57,582 nt of DNA from Treponema sp. C6A8 (GCF_000619925.1 NZ_KK211042.1:197654-255235), one strand, 5' to 3'; shown: positions 14,803 to 24,358, counted from the stretch's first letter. Notes: a model not told the origin generated them from the letters alone. Made by a program: numbers and translations.

Positions 14803-16767
14803 TCAGCGTTTTTTGTCTCTTTTTGCCACATAGAGGTTTGCATCTGCTTCGGAAAGAAGAGGGGTTATCTGATAGCCTACTTTTTCTGACGGGAATTTTA
14901 CATAGCCCATACTGATAGAAAGAGTGTATTTTGAATTATTCTTTTCTGTCCAAAGACGGCAGTCTTCATTAATGCTGTCACGGATTCGCTGGAAAGTTTC
15001 TTCTTTCATTCCAGGGCTTATAATTACAAACTCATCACCGCCGATGCGGGCAACAATATCATTAGAACGGAAGTTTCCTTTCAGGATAATTGATTCAGCA
15101 ATAATCGCGCAGTCGCCTGCTTCATGGCCAAAGGTATCATTAATCTTTTTAAGGCCGTCCATATCGCAGTAAATAATCATTCCAGACTGGTTCATTGCCT
15201 TGGCAAACTGAAGTGTTGTCTTTCCAAAATCAAAGAGACCGCGGCGGTTGTAAAGGCCGGTAAGCTCATCAGTATTGGCAACAGCGTCAAGTTCCTTAAA
15301 TTTCTTGTGGAACTTAGTCTTTTCGCTGGAAACTTCTGCATAAGAGAAGATTGAACTTACAAGAGAAGAAACAATCTTTATGATAAAGTCGTAAACAAAA
15401 GAGTCATCAGGATTTTCAATGCGGAATACAATATAGCCGTAATGAAGGGTATTGTGATAAAGGCTCATACAGATCGTTCCGCTTTCGCTGAAGTTTATGA
15501 TTCCGTCCGGCAGAATTCGCTCATTAGGATTAAACTTTATGCGCTCCGGAAGAATTTCGCTGTCATAACCTGTACTTTCATCAAAGGCGCAGAAAAGGCT
15601 TGCCCTGTGAGGCATATTGAAATAATCAAAAGGAATTGTCTGCTCGATAGGGGCATCATAAACGACAACAGCCGCAGCCTTAATGCCAAAATCACGTAAA
15701 TCTGAATTAAGGCGGCTTTTTAGCTGGTCAACGCTCATATCAAACTGGGTTTCTGAATAATAATTCATTACCTTTTGAATCTGGGCATTTCGCATGTATA
15801 AGCCAGAAAGAAGATTGCGGGCATTCCATACTTTTTCTGCATCAAGCTGAACCTGAACGTGCTTTTGATTAATCAGTTCTTCAGGATATGGAAGGCGGCA
15901 GGTACTTTCGCGGAAAACAGCAGAATTTATAAGAACGACCTTCTGCTCGAATTCTTCGTTATCAAAAATCTTTTTCAGCATGTAAACGGCGCGGCGGCCA
16001 TGCTCATCAATATGCTGGCTGACACTTGTAACTGAAGGATTTGTATACTGAGACTGTTCAAGATCATCAAAACCTACAATCTGAACATCTTCCGGAACCC
16101 TGAGGCCGTGGCGTTTTACAAACTCGGTGGCAGCATAAGCCATTTCATCATTAAAGGCGATGATTGCGTCAAATTCTATCTTACCTTCGTTTGAAATTGC
16201 ATAAGTTTCCAGATCTTTAAGGATTGTAAGATAGTCAAAAGACATGCGGAAGTAAGTGTAATTTTCAGGCGGAACATTTTTTTCTTCCAGAATCTGATTA
16301 AATGTGTTGCGGCGGATTCTTATTTCTGAAGAAGAAGATCTGAGGCCAAGAATGGCAATCTTTTTACAGCCCTGAACATCAATCAGATTATCAATGATTG
16401 CTTTATAGGCGTAGTAAGGGTCAGAAGTAATTGACGGACAGTCAGGAATATCAATTGCGACAGAAACTACAGGAATAGGATTAAAGCCCTTGATATAGGA
16501 CATAATCTCGCTTTTTGTAACAAAGTGAAGCTGAACGCCCGTAGAAAAGATAATGCCGTCAATTGAATTTTTAGTGATAAGAGAAGCAATGGCGACGGCC
16601 TGATAGCCGAATGCAGTGCGAACACTATGAAGCGTACCTATTGGAAACACAAGAAGCTCATAATCAAGCTCCTTACATGCTTCATTTACTGATTCGAACA
16701 AACGCTGAGAATACTCTATGGTGATAAAATCTACTATAAGTGCAATTCTGAACTTACTGCGTGCCAT
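14803..16767 (-). CDS. Diguanylate cyclase with LacI-type sugar-binding sensor
   Basis: 654 residues and no membrane segment. Residues ~5-290 resemble the periplasmic-binding-protein-like effector domain of LacI/GalR regulators (NSIDGIIFSTG, IAFNDEMAYAATEFVKRHG, VPEDVQIVGFDDLEQSQYTN, PSVTSVSQHIDEHGRRAV), but the DNA-binding helix-turn-helix is absent. A middle region (~290-480) is GAF-like. Residues ~490-654 are a GGDEF domain with NTDELTGLYNRRG, an intact RIGGDEF active site and an RSND inhibitory I-site at the correct distance. Predicted to make c-di-GMP in the cytoplasm in response to a small ligand. Divergent from pepT. Confidence 0.88.
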   Translation of the reverse strand: MARSKFRIALIVDFITIEYSQRLFESVNEACKELDYELLVFPIGTLHSVRTAFGYQAVAIASLITKNSIDGIIFSTGVQLHFVTKSEIMSYIKGFNPIPVVSVAIDIPDCPSITSDPYYAYKAIIDNLIDVQGCKKIAILGLRSSSSEIRIRRNTFNQILEEKNVPPENYTYFRMSFDYLTILKDLETYAISNEGKIEFDAIIAFNDEMAYAATEFVKRHGLRVPEDVQIVGFDDLEQSQYTNPSVTSVSQHIDEHGRRAVYMLKKIFDNEEFEQKVVLINSAVFRESTCRLPYPEELINQKHVQVQLDAEKVWNARNLLSGLYMRNAQIQKVMNYYSETQFDMSVDQLKSRLNSDLRDFGIKAAAVVVYDAPIEQTIPFDYFNMPHRASLFCAFDESTGYDSEILPERIKFNPNERILPDGIINFSESGTICMSLYHNTLHYGYIVFRIENPDDSFVYDFIIKIVSSLVSSIFSYAEVSSEKTKFHKKFKELDAVANTDELTGLYNRRGLFDFGKTTLQFAKAMNQSGMIIYCDMDGLKKINDTFGHEAGDCAIIAESIILKGNFRSNDIVARIGGDEFVIISPGMKEETFQRIRDSINEDCRLWTEKNNSKYTLSISMGYVKFPSEKVGYQITPLLSEADANLYVAKRDKKR

Positions 16768-16801
16768 CTATATATATAATTTTACAACTTTGGAGCCATT
16801 T

Positions 16802-16830
16802 TTGCAATTTTTTTTACAATAGAATAAAAT
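16802..16830 (+). promoter_or_regulatory. pepT promoter (leaderless type)
   Basis: TTGCAA (16802-16807), a 17-nt spacer and TAAAAT (16825-16830), ending 6 nt before the pepT ATG. No Shine-Dalgarno. The TTGCAA is palindromic and faces the divergent cyclase gene. Confidence 0.55.
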
Positions 16831-16836
16831 ACCTTT

Positions 16837-18087
16837 ATGAACAAAATAAGTGAAAGTAAAGATTACACAAAGCGCCTTTTGGAACGTTTTGTAAAATATG
16901 TAAAAATCTGGTCGGAAAGTGACGGAAATGCAGCAGATAATGGAGTTTTTCCTTCTACAGAACGCCAGTGGGATATGGCACGCATTCTTGAAGAGGACAT
17001 GAAGGCTCTTGGCATGAGCGAGGTGCAGCTTACAGACGGCTGCTACGTTTACGGACGCTTGCCGGGAAATGACGCCTTCTCAGAAAGCGTGCTCTTTCTT
17101 GCCCACATGGACACAGTGGATGAAGTTACCGGCAAGGACGTAAAGCCTCAGATTTTTGAAAACTACGAGGGACAGGAAATCAAGCTGAATAATGGCGTAG
17201 TTCACTCAGTTGAAAGTGACGAAGCTCTGGCAGAGGCAGCCACAAACCGGGAAACTATTATTACGACAGACGGCTCTACCCTTTTGGGCGGCGACGACAA
17301 ATGCGGAATTGCGGCAATCTTAACAGCCATTGAATATCTGCAGGAACACAAGGAAGAAAAACACTGTAATATAGAAGTAATTTTCTCTCCTGATGAAGAA
17401 ACCGGCCACGGCATGGATAAGGTTCCTATGGAGCTGATAAAATCTAAGCTTGCCTACACGGTGGATGGCGGAAATATCGGTGAGCTGGAAAGCGAATGTT
17501 TTAATGCATGGGCCGCTGACGTTACTTTTACAGGAAAAGCCTGCCACACAGGAGATGCTAAAAAAGGAAAGATGGTAAATGCGGTAAGCATGGCAGGAAA
17601 GTTCCTCAGCCTTTTGCCGCATACTATGACACCAGAAACTACGGAAAACTATGAAGGTTTTATTGCCCCGATGGAAGTGACAGGAAGCATTGACTCTTGT
17701 AAGGTGCAGCTGCTTCTGCGTTCATTTTCACCTGATGAGATAGAGCAGCAAAAGTGTATCGTCTCCGACTGTGCAGAAGCAGCTGCAATCAGCTTTAATG
17801 GAAAAAAAGAAATCAAGTTTAAGCAGCAGTACCTGAACATGAAGGAAAAGATGGACCAGCATCCTGAGGTTCTGGAAAAGTTGAGAAAGGCTTTCAGGGA
17901 AGCGGGCGTTGCAATTATGGAAAAACCGATTCGCGGGGGAACTGACGGCTCGCGGCTGACTGAGATGGGAATACCATGCCCGAATATTTTTACCGGCGGA
18001 CACAAGTATCATTCCCGCTACGAGTGGGTTTCTCTAAACCAGATGGCAAAAGCTGCCGATATATTGGTTAATATAGTGAGAGTTTAA
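16837..18087 (+). CDS. pepT: Peptidase T (tripeptide aminopeptidase)
   Basis: 416 residues, M20 metallopeptidase family; removes the N-terminal residue of tripeptides in the cytoplasm. Metal-site motifs are in place: FLAHMDTVDE, LLGGDDKCGIAAI, FSPDEETGHGMD, YTVDGGNIGELE and the C-terminal GGHKYHSRYEWVSL. Near full family length. Its promoter is leaderless-type and shared in a divergent region with the LacI-GGDEF gene. murA follows after 32 nt, possibly co-transcribed. Confidence 0.95.
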   Translation: MNKISESKDYTKRLLERFVKYVKIWSESDGNAADNGVFPSTERQWDMARILEEDMKALGMSEVQLTDGCYVYGRLPGNDAFSESVLFLAHMDTVDEVTGKDVKPQIFENYEGQEIKLNNGVVHSVESDEALAEAATNRETIITTDGSTLLGGDDKCGIAAILTAIEYLQEHKEEKHCNIEVIFSPDEETGHGMDKVPMELIKSKLAYTVDGGNIGELESECFNAWAADVTFTGKACHTGDAKKGKMVNAVSMAGKFLSLLPHTMTPETTENYEGFIAPMEVTGSIDSCKVQLLLRSFSPDEIEQQKCIVSDCAEAAAISFNGKKEIKFKQQYLNMKEKMDQHPEVLEKLRKAFREAGVAIMEKPIRGGTDGSRLTEMGIPCPNIFTGGHKYHSRYEWVSLNQMAKAADILVNIVRV

Positions 18088-18119
18088 ATTACATTAAAAA
18101 CGTAAAAGGAAATGTATAT

Positions 18120-19403
18120 ATGCACGAATATGTAATTGAGGGTGGATTCCCGATTCAGGGGACAATTACAGCAAGCGGAAATAAAAATGCGGCGCTGCCT
18201 TGTATCGCAGCCTGTCTTTTGACAGCAGAACCTGTAATTTTACATAACATTCCTGAGATTCAGGACACAAACGTCATGCTCCAGATTCTTGAAGCACTTG
18301 GAGCAAAAGTAGAAAAAATATCAAAACACAACTGGAAGATTCACTGCGAAAAAGTGAGCAAAAAAGAACTTCCCCGTGATTTGACTAAAAAGGTTCGCGG
18401 TTCCATTGTCTTTGCAGGACCTCTTCTTGCCCGCAACGGAAAATGTGAAATGATGCCGCCGGGAGGTGACGTTATCGGCCGCCGCCGCGTGGATACCCAC
18501 TTTCTTGCATTAAAGGAGCTTGGCGCAAACATCGTTGTAAACGGACACTTCCAGCTGAGCGCAAATAAGCTTGTGGGAGCCGACATCTTTTTGGATGAAG
18601 CTTCGGTTACCGCAACAGAAAACGCCGTAATGGCCGCAAGCCTTGCAGAAGGCGAAACAATCATCCAGAATGCGGCAAGCGAACCTCACGTTCAGGACCT
18701 CTGCAACATGATTAACAAAATGGGCGGTCAGATCAGCGGAATCGGCAGCAACATTCTTCGCATTCAGGGCGTAAAACAGCTTCACGGCTGCGAATTTACA
18801 ATCGGCCCTGATACAATTGAAATCGGTTCATTTATCGGAATGGCAGCAGCAACCCGCGGAAAGATTACTATTAAGGGAATCCGTCCCCAGGAAATGAGAC
18901 CTCTTAAAAACAGCTTTGCAAAGCTTGGTATTTCATGGCGTCTGGACGGCGACGAGCTTACAGTGCCAAACACCCAGGAATTAAAGGTAAACAACGACCT
19001 TGGAAACGCCATTCCTAAAATTGATGATATGCCTTGGCCGGGATTCCCAGCCGACCTCACTTCCATTATGACTGTGGTTGCCACACAGGTAGAAGGCACT
19101 GTTTTGATTTTTGAAAAGATGTTCGAAAGCCGAATGTTCTTTGTTGATAAGCTGATTTCCATGGGAGCAAAAATTACCCTCTGCGATCCTCACCGCGCCG
19201 TTGTTTCGGGACCCAGCATGCTGCACGGAGACCACCTGGTTTCCCCTGACATTCGTGCCGGAATGGCCATGGTAATTGCCGCTATGTGCGCGCACGGTGA
19301 AAGCCGAATCAGTAACGTCTACCAGATTGAGCGCGGCTACGAAGATTTAGTAGGCCGCCTGCAGGAGCTGGGGGCACATATACGCACCGTTGAAGTTGAG
19401 TAG
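18120..19403 (+). CDS. murA: UDP-N-acetylglucosamine 1-carboxyvinyltransferase
   Basis: 427 residues, full length. First committed step of peptidoglycan synthesis: transfers enolpyruvate from PEP to UDP-GlcNAc. The N-terminal SGNKNAALPCIAA motif and the repeated inside-out barrel are present. The catalytic loop reads PPGGDVIGRRRVDTH, so the usual nucleophile Cys (Cys115 in E. coli) is Asp117 here. The start is supported by AAAGGA 9 nt upstream. It is convergent with the radical SAM gene with only 7 nt between the stop codons; its terminator lies inside that gene. Confidence 0.95.
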   Translation: MHEYVIEGGFPIQGTITASGNKNAALPCIAACLLTAEPVILHNIPEIQDTNVMLQILEALGAKVEKISKHNWKIHCEKVSKKELPRDLTKKVRGSIVFAGPLLARNGKCEMMPPGGDVIGRRRVDTHFLALKELGANIVVNGHFQLSANKLVGADIFLDEASVTATENAVMAASLAEGETIIQNAASEPHVQDLCNMINKMGGQISGIGSNILRIQGVKQLHGCEFTIGPDTIEIGSFIGMAAATRGKITIKGIRPQEMRPLKNSFAKLGISWRLDGDELTVPNTQELKVNNDLGNAIPKIDDMPWPGFPADLTSIMTVVATQVEGTVLIFEKMFESRMFFVDKLISMGAKITLCDPHRAVVSGPSMLHGDHLVSPDIRAGMAMVIAAMCAHGESRISNVYQIERGYEDLVGRLQELGAHIRTVEVE

Positions 19404-19410
19404 TTAAACT

Positions 19411-21732
19411 TTACAATATAACAAGACCAGATCCCCGGAGTTTTTGGAGTGATTTCTGAAGATCCGGGGATTTTTTTATGCCTGAAAGGGCTGCAGTACG
19501 TTCTTCCTGGCTTGCTGCGGGGCGAAGGCTCCATAAAATTGCGGAAGTCTCCAGCGGGAGTTTTTCTTCAAGCATTTCCTGCATGTAAAACCAGGTCAGG
19601 CGGGATGGATTTTTTCCGGCAAGTACAGGCTTGCTTCCAAGCCAGTAGAGTTCACGAGAGGCGATTTCCTTCGCCGGCGCTGACTTGCGCTTTTCATAGC
19701 GTTCGATTGCACGCTCAATCAAATCTTTTGGAACAGACGGATTGGGAACTTCAAAATCAAACCATTTACGTACCGGCATTTCAAGTTTTTTACCGTGCAT
19801 CCAGGCAGTCAGGGCATTATCCAGGGCTGCTCCCCACTTTGCAAAACGCCTTTCTCCTTCAAAGTGTAGGCAGTTACCGGCGAAAATGCTTTTTCCCTGT
19901 GGGAAGATTGGTTTAAGCTCGGGGTGAAACCCCTTGTTCCATTCTTCCATTACGCGGGAATTTTTTGTGAGTATGAACTTGTGCCAGAAGGCTGAATCCA
20001 GAAGGCCGGAAGCAAAGAACTGACGCAGAGTTTCCATTGAGTTGATGATATTCTGGGCTGTGTCGTTCCAGAAGCCGTAAATCATATAGGCGTGAACAAG
20101 TATTCCGTTTTCCTTAAAGGCGGCGCAGGCAGACACAATTGAGTCTATGTCGGTGCCTTTGTTGATGTTTTTAAGGCCGTCGCCGGTAGCAACTTCAAGA
20201 CCGGCACTGACCCCGCCAAGGCCGCCATAGGAAAGCAGGGCTGCAAGGTCGTAGGTAAAGGATTTTTCAAAGCGGACGTTACCCCAGTAGTAGAGGGGCT
20301 GTCTGATGGCGCTGCCACCTTCCCCAGCTGCAGTGCCGCTTACCCCGGCATTCAGCAGGGCAAACTTTTTCAGCGCCGTCGGAGGCAGGGCTTCGTCAAC
20401 AAAATGAAGTCCGTAGACCTGCTTCTGGCGGGCTGTTTCTGCAAGGCGCTGGTAAAGCTTTTCCACATCTGTCATCTGATAGCCGCAGACATAATCAAGC
20501 TGGGTGTCACAGAAGGCGCACTTGTGCCAGTAACAGCCGTGGGCAAGATAGGCTTTAATCCAGGCGCCGTCCGACCACATGCGCTGCATAGGGTTTTTGT
20601 CATCGCAAAGGCGGGGATACAGGGAAAAATCTATGTCGGAAAAATCCGGGACAATTTCCCGGGTAAAATTATTCTCAATTTCTAGTGTTTCTTTAGAACC
20701 GCTCCAGTCTGGTTCGATTACGCGGTCAGAAAAGAACTGGCGGAATTTGTAGATTGGGGCGGAAGGGGCACCGGAGCTGACAGGAGGCACTACCCCACCG
20801 GCAGCGTCGCCTTCCACCCGCTTCAAAAACTCGTAAAAGCCGCCGTAACCGCGGTCATATGAAATTGCATCAATATAATTGTAAAGCCGAGGCTCGGAAA
20901 CTTCACGAAGCTCTGTATTAACAAAGCCGCCGCCAAGAACGACGTAAGCACGCGAACCAAACTTCTGCTTGATAAAGCGGGCTGTGTACAAGGCAGACAT
21001 AAAGGTGCCGGCAAAAGGCACTGAAATGCCCACGAGGAACTTTTCGCCGCCGGAAGACGGCACTGCCACTTGGGAAGATTCCCCTGTCCCCGGGAAGACG
21101 ACACTTTCACTTGCAAATGCCTCCTCCAGCAGCTCCCGGTAAAATTCCTTCATCACCGGAGAATCCACCTTCTTTTCTATATCACTAAAGCTGGATTCAT
21201 CAACAGTAAGGCTTTCCGCATATCGCACAAGAGAAAAGTTTTCGTCAAAAACAGCGGTAATATAATCGGCTAAATCTGCAAGAGCGTAAGAACACAAAAA
21301 GCGAACGTCGTCTACAGTCGGCTCCCTTCCCAGCCCGCCAATAAAGTTTTCCATGCGGTTTCCCCGCGGCGCATAAGGAGAAAACAAAAACTCGTGTTCC
21401 TTTTCACGGCTGGCGCCCCGTAAGATTCCCGTAATAGTATCAATCCAATTTATCCATGAATCTGCAGAACTGACATAGCGGCGTAAATTAAAGGAAGTTC
21501 CTTCATCACCTGCCCTCTCAGCCTTATCTGCCAGCTGCAAAGCCTTTTCAGAAGTTAAAGCAAAAAGCTTTTGCAGACCTTTAGAAGAGAAAATCTTATA
21601 AAATAAAGAAATGCTTAAATCAAGCCAGCGCACCTGGCAGCCCATTTCCTTAAAGAAGGCAGAAAGATATGCCCCCGAAGGATATGGGGAATTAAGCTGT
21701 ACAAGAGGCGGCTGAATAAGAAGAACTTTCAT
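19411..21732 (-). CDS. B12-binding-domain radical SAM protein
   Basis: 773 residues. The N-terminus (MKVLLIQPPLVQLNSPYPSG) is the start of a cobalamin-binding Rossmann domain of the B12/radical-SAM type, continued by VVLGGGFVN near residue 265. The radical SAM cluster motif is CYWHKCAFC at Cys400, Cys405 and Cys408, a CX4CX2C spacing rather than the usual CX3CX2C. Downstream are GLEVATGDGLKNINKGTD and HAYMIYGFWND, as in the family. Two low-complexity Gly/Ser/Pro inserts lie near residues 220 and 320. Its ATG overlaps the stop of the SpoIIE-type phosphatase gene (TAATG). Substrate unknown; a methyltransferase or ring-modifying role is typical. Confidence 0.82.
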   Translation of the reverse strand: MKVLLIQPPLVQLNSPYPSGAYLSAFFKEMGCQVRWLDLSISLFYKIFSSKGLQKLFALTSEKALQLADKAERAGDEGTSFNLRRYVSSADSWINWIDTITGILRGASREKEHEFLFSPYAPRGNRMENFIGGLGREPTVDDVRFLCSYALADLADYITAVFDENFSLVRYAESLTVDESSFSDIEKKVDSPVMKEFYRELLEEAFASESVVFPGTGESSQVAVPSSGGEKFLVGISVPFAGTFMSALYTARFIKQKFGSRAYVVLGGGFVNTELREVSEPRLYNYIDAISYDRGYGGFYEFLKRVEGDAAGGVVPPVSSGAPSAPIYKFRQFFSDRVIEPDWSGSKETLEIENNFTREIVPDFSDIDFSLYPRLCDDKNPMQRMWSDGAWIKAYLAHGCYWHKCAFCDTQLDYVCGYQMTDVEKLYQRLAETARQKQVYGLHFVDEALPPTALKKFALLNAGVSGTAAGEGGSAIRQPLYYWGNVRFEKSFTYDLAALLSYGGLGGVSAGLEVATGDGLKNINKGTDIDSIVSACAAFKENGILVHAYMIYGFWNDTAQNIINSMETLRQFFASGLLDSAFWHKFILTKNSRVMEEWNKGFHPELKPIFPQGKSIFAGNCLHFEGERRFAKWGAALDNALTAWMHGKKLEMPVRKWFDFEVPNPSVPKDLIERAIERYEKRKSAPAKEIASRELYWLGSKPVLAGKNPSRLTWFYMQEMLEEKLPLETSAILWSLRPAASQEERTAALSGIKKSPDLQKSLQKLRGSGLVIL
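19431..19477 (+). terminator. murA terminator inside the convergent gene
   Basis: Arms ATCCCCGGA (19431-19439) and TCCGGGGAT (19463-19471), a 23-nt loop and seven T on the plus strand. It lies within the last 25 codons of the radical SAM gene on the other strand, so these bases do two jobs. Confidence 0.75.
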
Positions 21733-22985
21733 TAAAAACGAAGGTTTACAACAGTGATGTCATCCGGAAGCATTGCGTGCTGTTTCCAGCGTTCAACTGT
21801 ACGACCGGTAAAGCGTTCCATGTCGGCAACGTCTTTATCATACAAATCCATAAAGAATTTCTTTGTATTGTCATCGTCAAAGCGAACGCCATCATCATCC
21901 TGCATGTCAGGAAGACCGTCCGAATACATATTAATCTGAACACCAGAAGCAAGGGCAAGCTTATAGCCTGCTTTTCCTGAAGTTTTCAGGGCATCGGCAA
22001 CGGCACCCATACCAAAAGGAGGCAGGGTCGGCTTCATTGTTGCAACCTGAATCTCACCTTTATCATTTTTCTTGCAGGCATAAACGTCTGTATGACCGCA
22101 GTTCAAGATTTCAATCTGATTATCCAGGGCATCTATATAGCAGATTGCGCCGGTAATAAAGTTGCCCACAGGAACTACCGTTGCCAGGAAGCGGTCAAGC
22201 ATTGTTGCAATCTGAACGGCAGAAAGAGTTGACTGAACCAGCTGCTTTAAGGTTGCAAAATACGAACCGATTGTTACAGTAAGTAAAGCGGCAGAAACGT
22301 TTTTACCGGAAACATCAAAGCTTCCGATTACAAAAGAAGTCTGAGAAACTCTCTGGGCAATATAAAAGTCACCACCTACGGCATTTGCCATCTGATTGTA
22401 AATTGCAACATGGAAAGGAAAATCCTTTGTAGCTTCATCATCCGGCAAAAGGTGCTGCTGAATTACCTTAGCCTTTTCCAAATCATGAAGGCGAACAGAA
22501 CGAATCTGGCGGCGAACATCATCAGCAGAAACAATTCCAAGATAAGAGCGGTTATTAAGAAGAACTACAAAGTTCTGAACGCCGTTTGCTTTTACGGCTT
22601 CATCAACCTTATCAACTACAAGTTCGCAGAAGTCGCGGGCATTCAAAGTCAATTTAGCGTCAACAACATAATCGCGGCAGTTTTTTGCAATGAAACGCTT
22701 AAGGGCAGTACTTGTGGCAGCTTCAACAGTCTTTCGCTCAATAACACCGATTACGGAACCTGTTTCTTCAATAGGAACAGCTTCAAGATCTGACTGGTTG
22801 TAGAACATTTCGACTACAACATCGAGGGAACTTTCACCACTTACAGGCTCAATTGACTTTGTAATGGAACCAATCTGGCGTTCGGTGTAAGTGTTTTCAA
22901 GACCAGTTTTCTGAAGCTCAATATCAGGGGTATTGCTGCCGGCATCTTCAATAAAAAATGACTCGTCTACAACTTCTTCATCCAT
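21732..22985 (-). CDS. CBS-domain SpoIIE/RsbU-type PP2C phosphatase
   Basis: 417 residues. Residues ~30-165 look like a CBS pair (VSGESSLDVVVEMFYNQSDLEAVPI, NFVVLLNNRSYLGIVSADDVRRQ). A short helical linker (DLEKAKVIQQHLLPDDE) of the kind that activates RsbU follows, then a SpoIIE phosphatase domain (~185-417) with metal-binding AVGGDFYIAQ, SFDVSGKNVSA and MYSDGLPDMQDDDG. Family members dephosphorylate anti-sigma-factor antagonists; the CBS pair may sense adenine nucleotides. No antagonist or anti-sigma gene is adjacent. The start is followed by very acidic residues; the downstream radical SAM gene is translationally coupled. Confidence 0.87.
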   Translation of the reverse strand: MDEEVVDESFFIEDAGSNTPDIELQKTGLENTYTERQIGSITKSIEPVSGESSLDVVVEMFYNQSDLEAVPIEETGSVIGVIERKTVEAATSTALKRFIAKNCRDYVVDAKLTLNARDFCELVVDKVDEAVKANGVQNFVVLLNNRSYLGIVSADDVRRQIRSVRLHDLEKAKVIQQHLLPDDEATKDFPFHVAIYNQMANAVGGDFYIAQRVSQTSFVIGSFDVSGKNVSAALLTVTIGSYFATLKQLVQSTLSAVQIATMLDRFLATVVPVGNFITGAICYIDALDNQIEILNCGHTDVYACKKNDKGEIQVATMKPTLPPFGMGAVADALKTSGKAGYKLALASGVQINMYSDGLPDMQDDDGVRFDDDNTKKFFMDLYDKDVADMERFTGRTVERWKQHAMLPDDITVVNLRF

Positions 22986-23066
22986 AGTTTTTTTACTCCA
23001 TTTTTTTTAAATCAATGTTTTATTTTAAATCCAGAATGGGTAAAAGTCAAATCATTCTTAGAAGGC

Positions 23067-24284
23067 TTATTCCTTAAAAGCCTTTCCCAAAAGAACAGGT
23101 ACAATCATAGAAGAAACAATAATCAGAAGAATTACAGGAGCAAAATATTTTGAATCAACCATGCCAACACTAAGGCCTTTCTGAGCAACAATCAGGGCAA
23201 CTTCGCCGCGAACCATCATTCCAAGTCCGATTCTGTAACTGTCCTTCCAGTCAAAACCAAGAAGGCGGCTGATTCCGGAACATCCGATGATTTTTGAAAG
23301 GCAGCCGACAATTACAAAGGCAATTGCAAACCACAAAAGGCTCATATTCATGCCGGAAAGGTCAGTTTTAAGACCAATACTTGCAAAGAAAATCGGGCTG
23401 AAAATCATATAAGAGTTGATGTCGATTTTCTGTTCCATGTAAGGAGCGTCTGTAAGGCTGCAGAAAACAACACCTGCGATATAGGCGCCGGTAATATCAG
23501 CAATGCCAAAGAATTTTTCTGCGGCGAAGGCATAAATAAAGGCGATTCCAAGTCCGTAAATAGGGATTCTGCGTGAATGAGGATGCTTTGTATCATACCA
23601 GCGGAAAACGCGGAAAATGATATAGCCGAAAACAATGGCACAGATAAAAAAGAGGATGGTTTTAAGAATGACGCTTGTATAGCCGCCGCTTCCTGTGCTT
23701 ACGCCAAGCACAACAGTAAGAACGACAATTCCGATTACATCATCAATAATTGCCGCACTTACAATTGCCTGACCTACATCAGTTTTGATTTTTCCAAGCT
23801 CTTTTAAAGTTGCAACGGAAATACTAACCGAGGTAGCTGTCAGAATAGTTCCGATAAACATGGCCTGATAAAATTTTGCAGTTCCAAAGCCGTCAAAGCC
23901 CCAGAAGCAGAGAGCCATTACAGCACCCATAAAAAGAGGTACAAAAACGCCGCAGCAGGCAATAAGGGTTGCCTTAAAACCCGATTTAATCAGAGATTTG
24001 AGATTTGTTCCAAGTCCTGCCGAATACATAATCAGAATTACACCGATTTCCGACATATAGGTAATAAACTGATTTGCTTCGCGATAAATTACATTTGTCT
24101 CGCCACCGCCAAAATTCTGAAAAAAGGGCAGAAAACGAAGAAGAAGACCGGCAACAATCTGCCCGGCTACAACAGGAAAGCCGATTTTTTTTACCTGAGT
24201 TCCAAGGAACTTAGCCGCAATAACAATAATTCCAACGGAAAGCAAAATCTGAAGGATAATTTCCGTATTTGGTAAAGAAGACAT
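23067..24284 (-). CDS. CPA2-family cation:proton antiporter
   Basis: 405 residues with about 11-12 membrane segments and no C-terminal TrkA-N domain. The ion-binding motif SAAIIDDVIGIVV (two adjacent Asp) near residue 175 is that of electrogenic CPA2/Kef-type Na+(K+)/H+ exchangers. Other family signatures: GFPVVAGQIVAGLLL, MYSAGLGTN and the C-terminal MMVRGEVALIVAQKGL. The start has a GAGGCTAGG ribosome-binding stretch just upstream. It acts in pH and cation homeostasis at the inner membrane. Upstream there is an AGTGATAT half-site also seen before the next gene. Confidence 0.87.
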   Translation of the reverse strand: MSSLPNTEIILQILLSVGIIVIAAKFLGTQVKKIGFPVVAGQIVAGLLLRFLPFFQNFGGGETNVIYREANQFITYMSEIGVILIMYSAGLGTNLKSLIKSGFKATLIACCGVFVPLFMGAVMALCFWGFDGFGTAKFYQAMFIGTILTATSVSISVATLKELGKIKTDVGQAIVSAAIIDDVIGIVVLTVVLGVSTGSGGYTSVILKTILFFICAIVFGYIIFRVFRWYDTKHPHSRRIPIYGLGIAFIYAFAAEKFFGIADITGAYIAGVVFCSLTDAPYMEQKIDINSYMIFSPIFFASIGLKTDLSGMNMSLLWFAIAFVIVGCLSKIIGCSGISRLLGFDWKDSYRIGLGMMVRGEVALIVAQKGLSVGMVDSKYFAPVILLIIVSSMIVPVLLGKAFKE

Positions 24285-24358
24285 ACCTAGCCTCTTATAT
24301 ATAGTGATATTAAAATAAGACTATATAACAAAAGCAGGAAGGTGGCAATTACATAATT

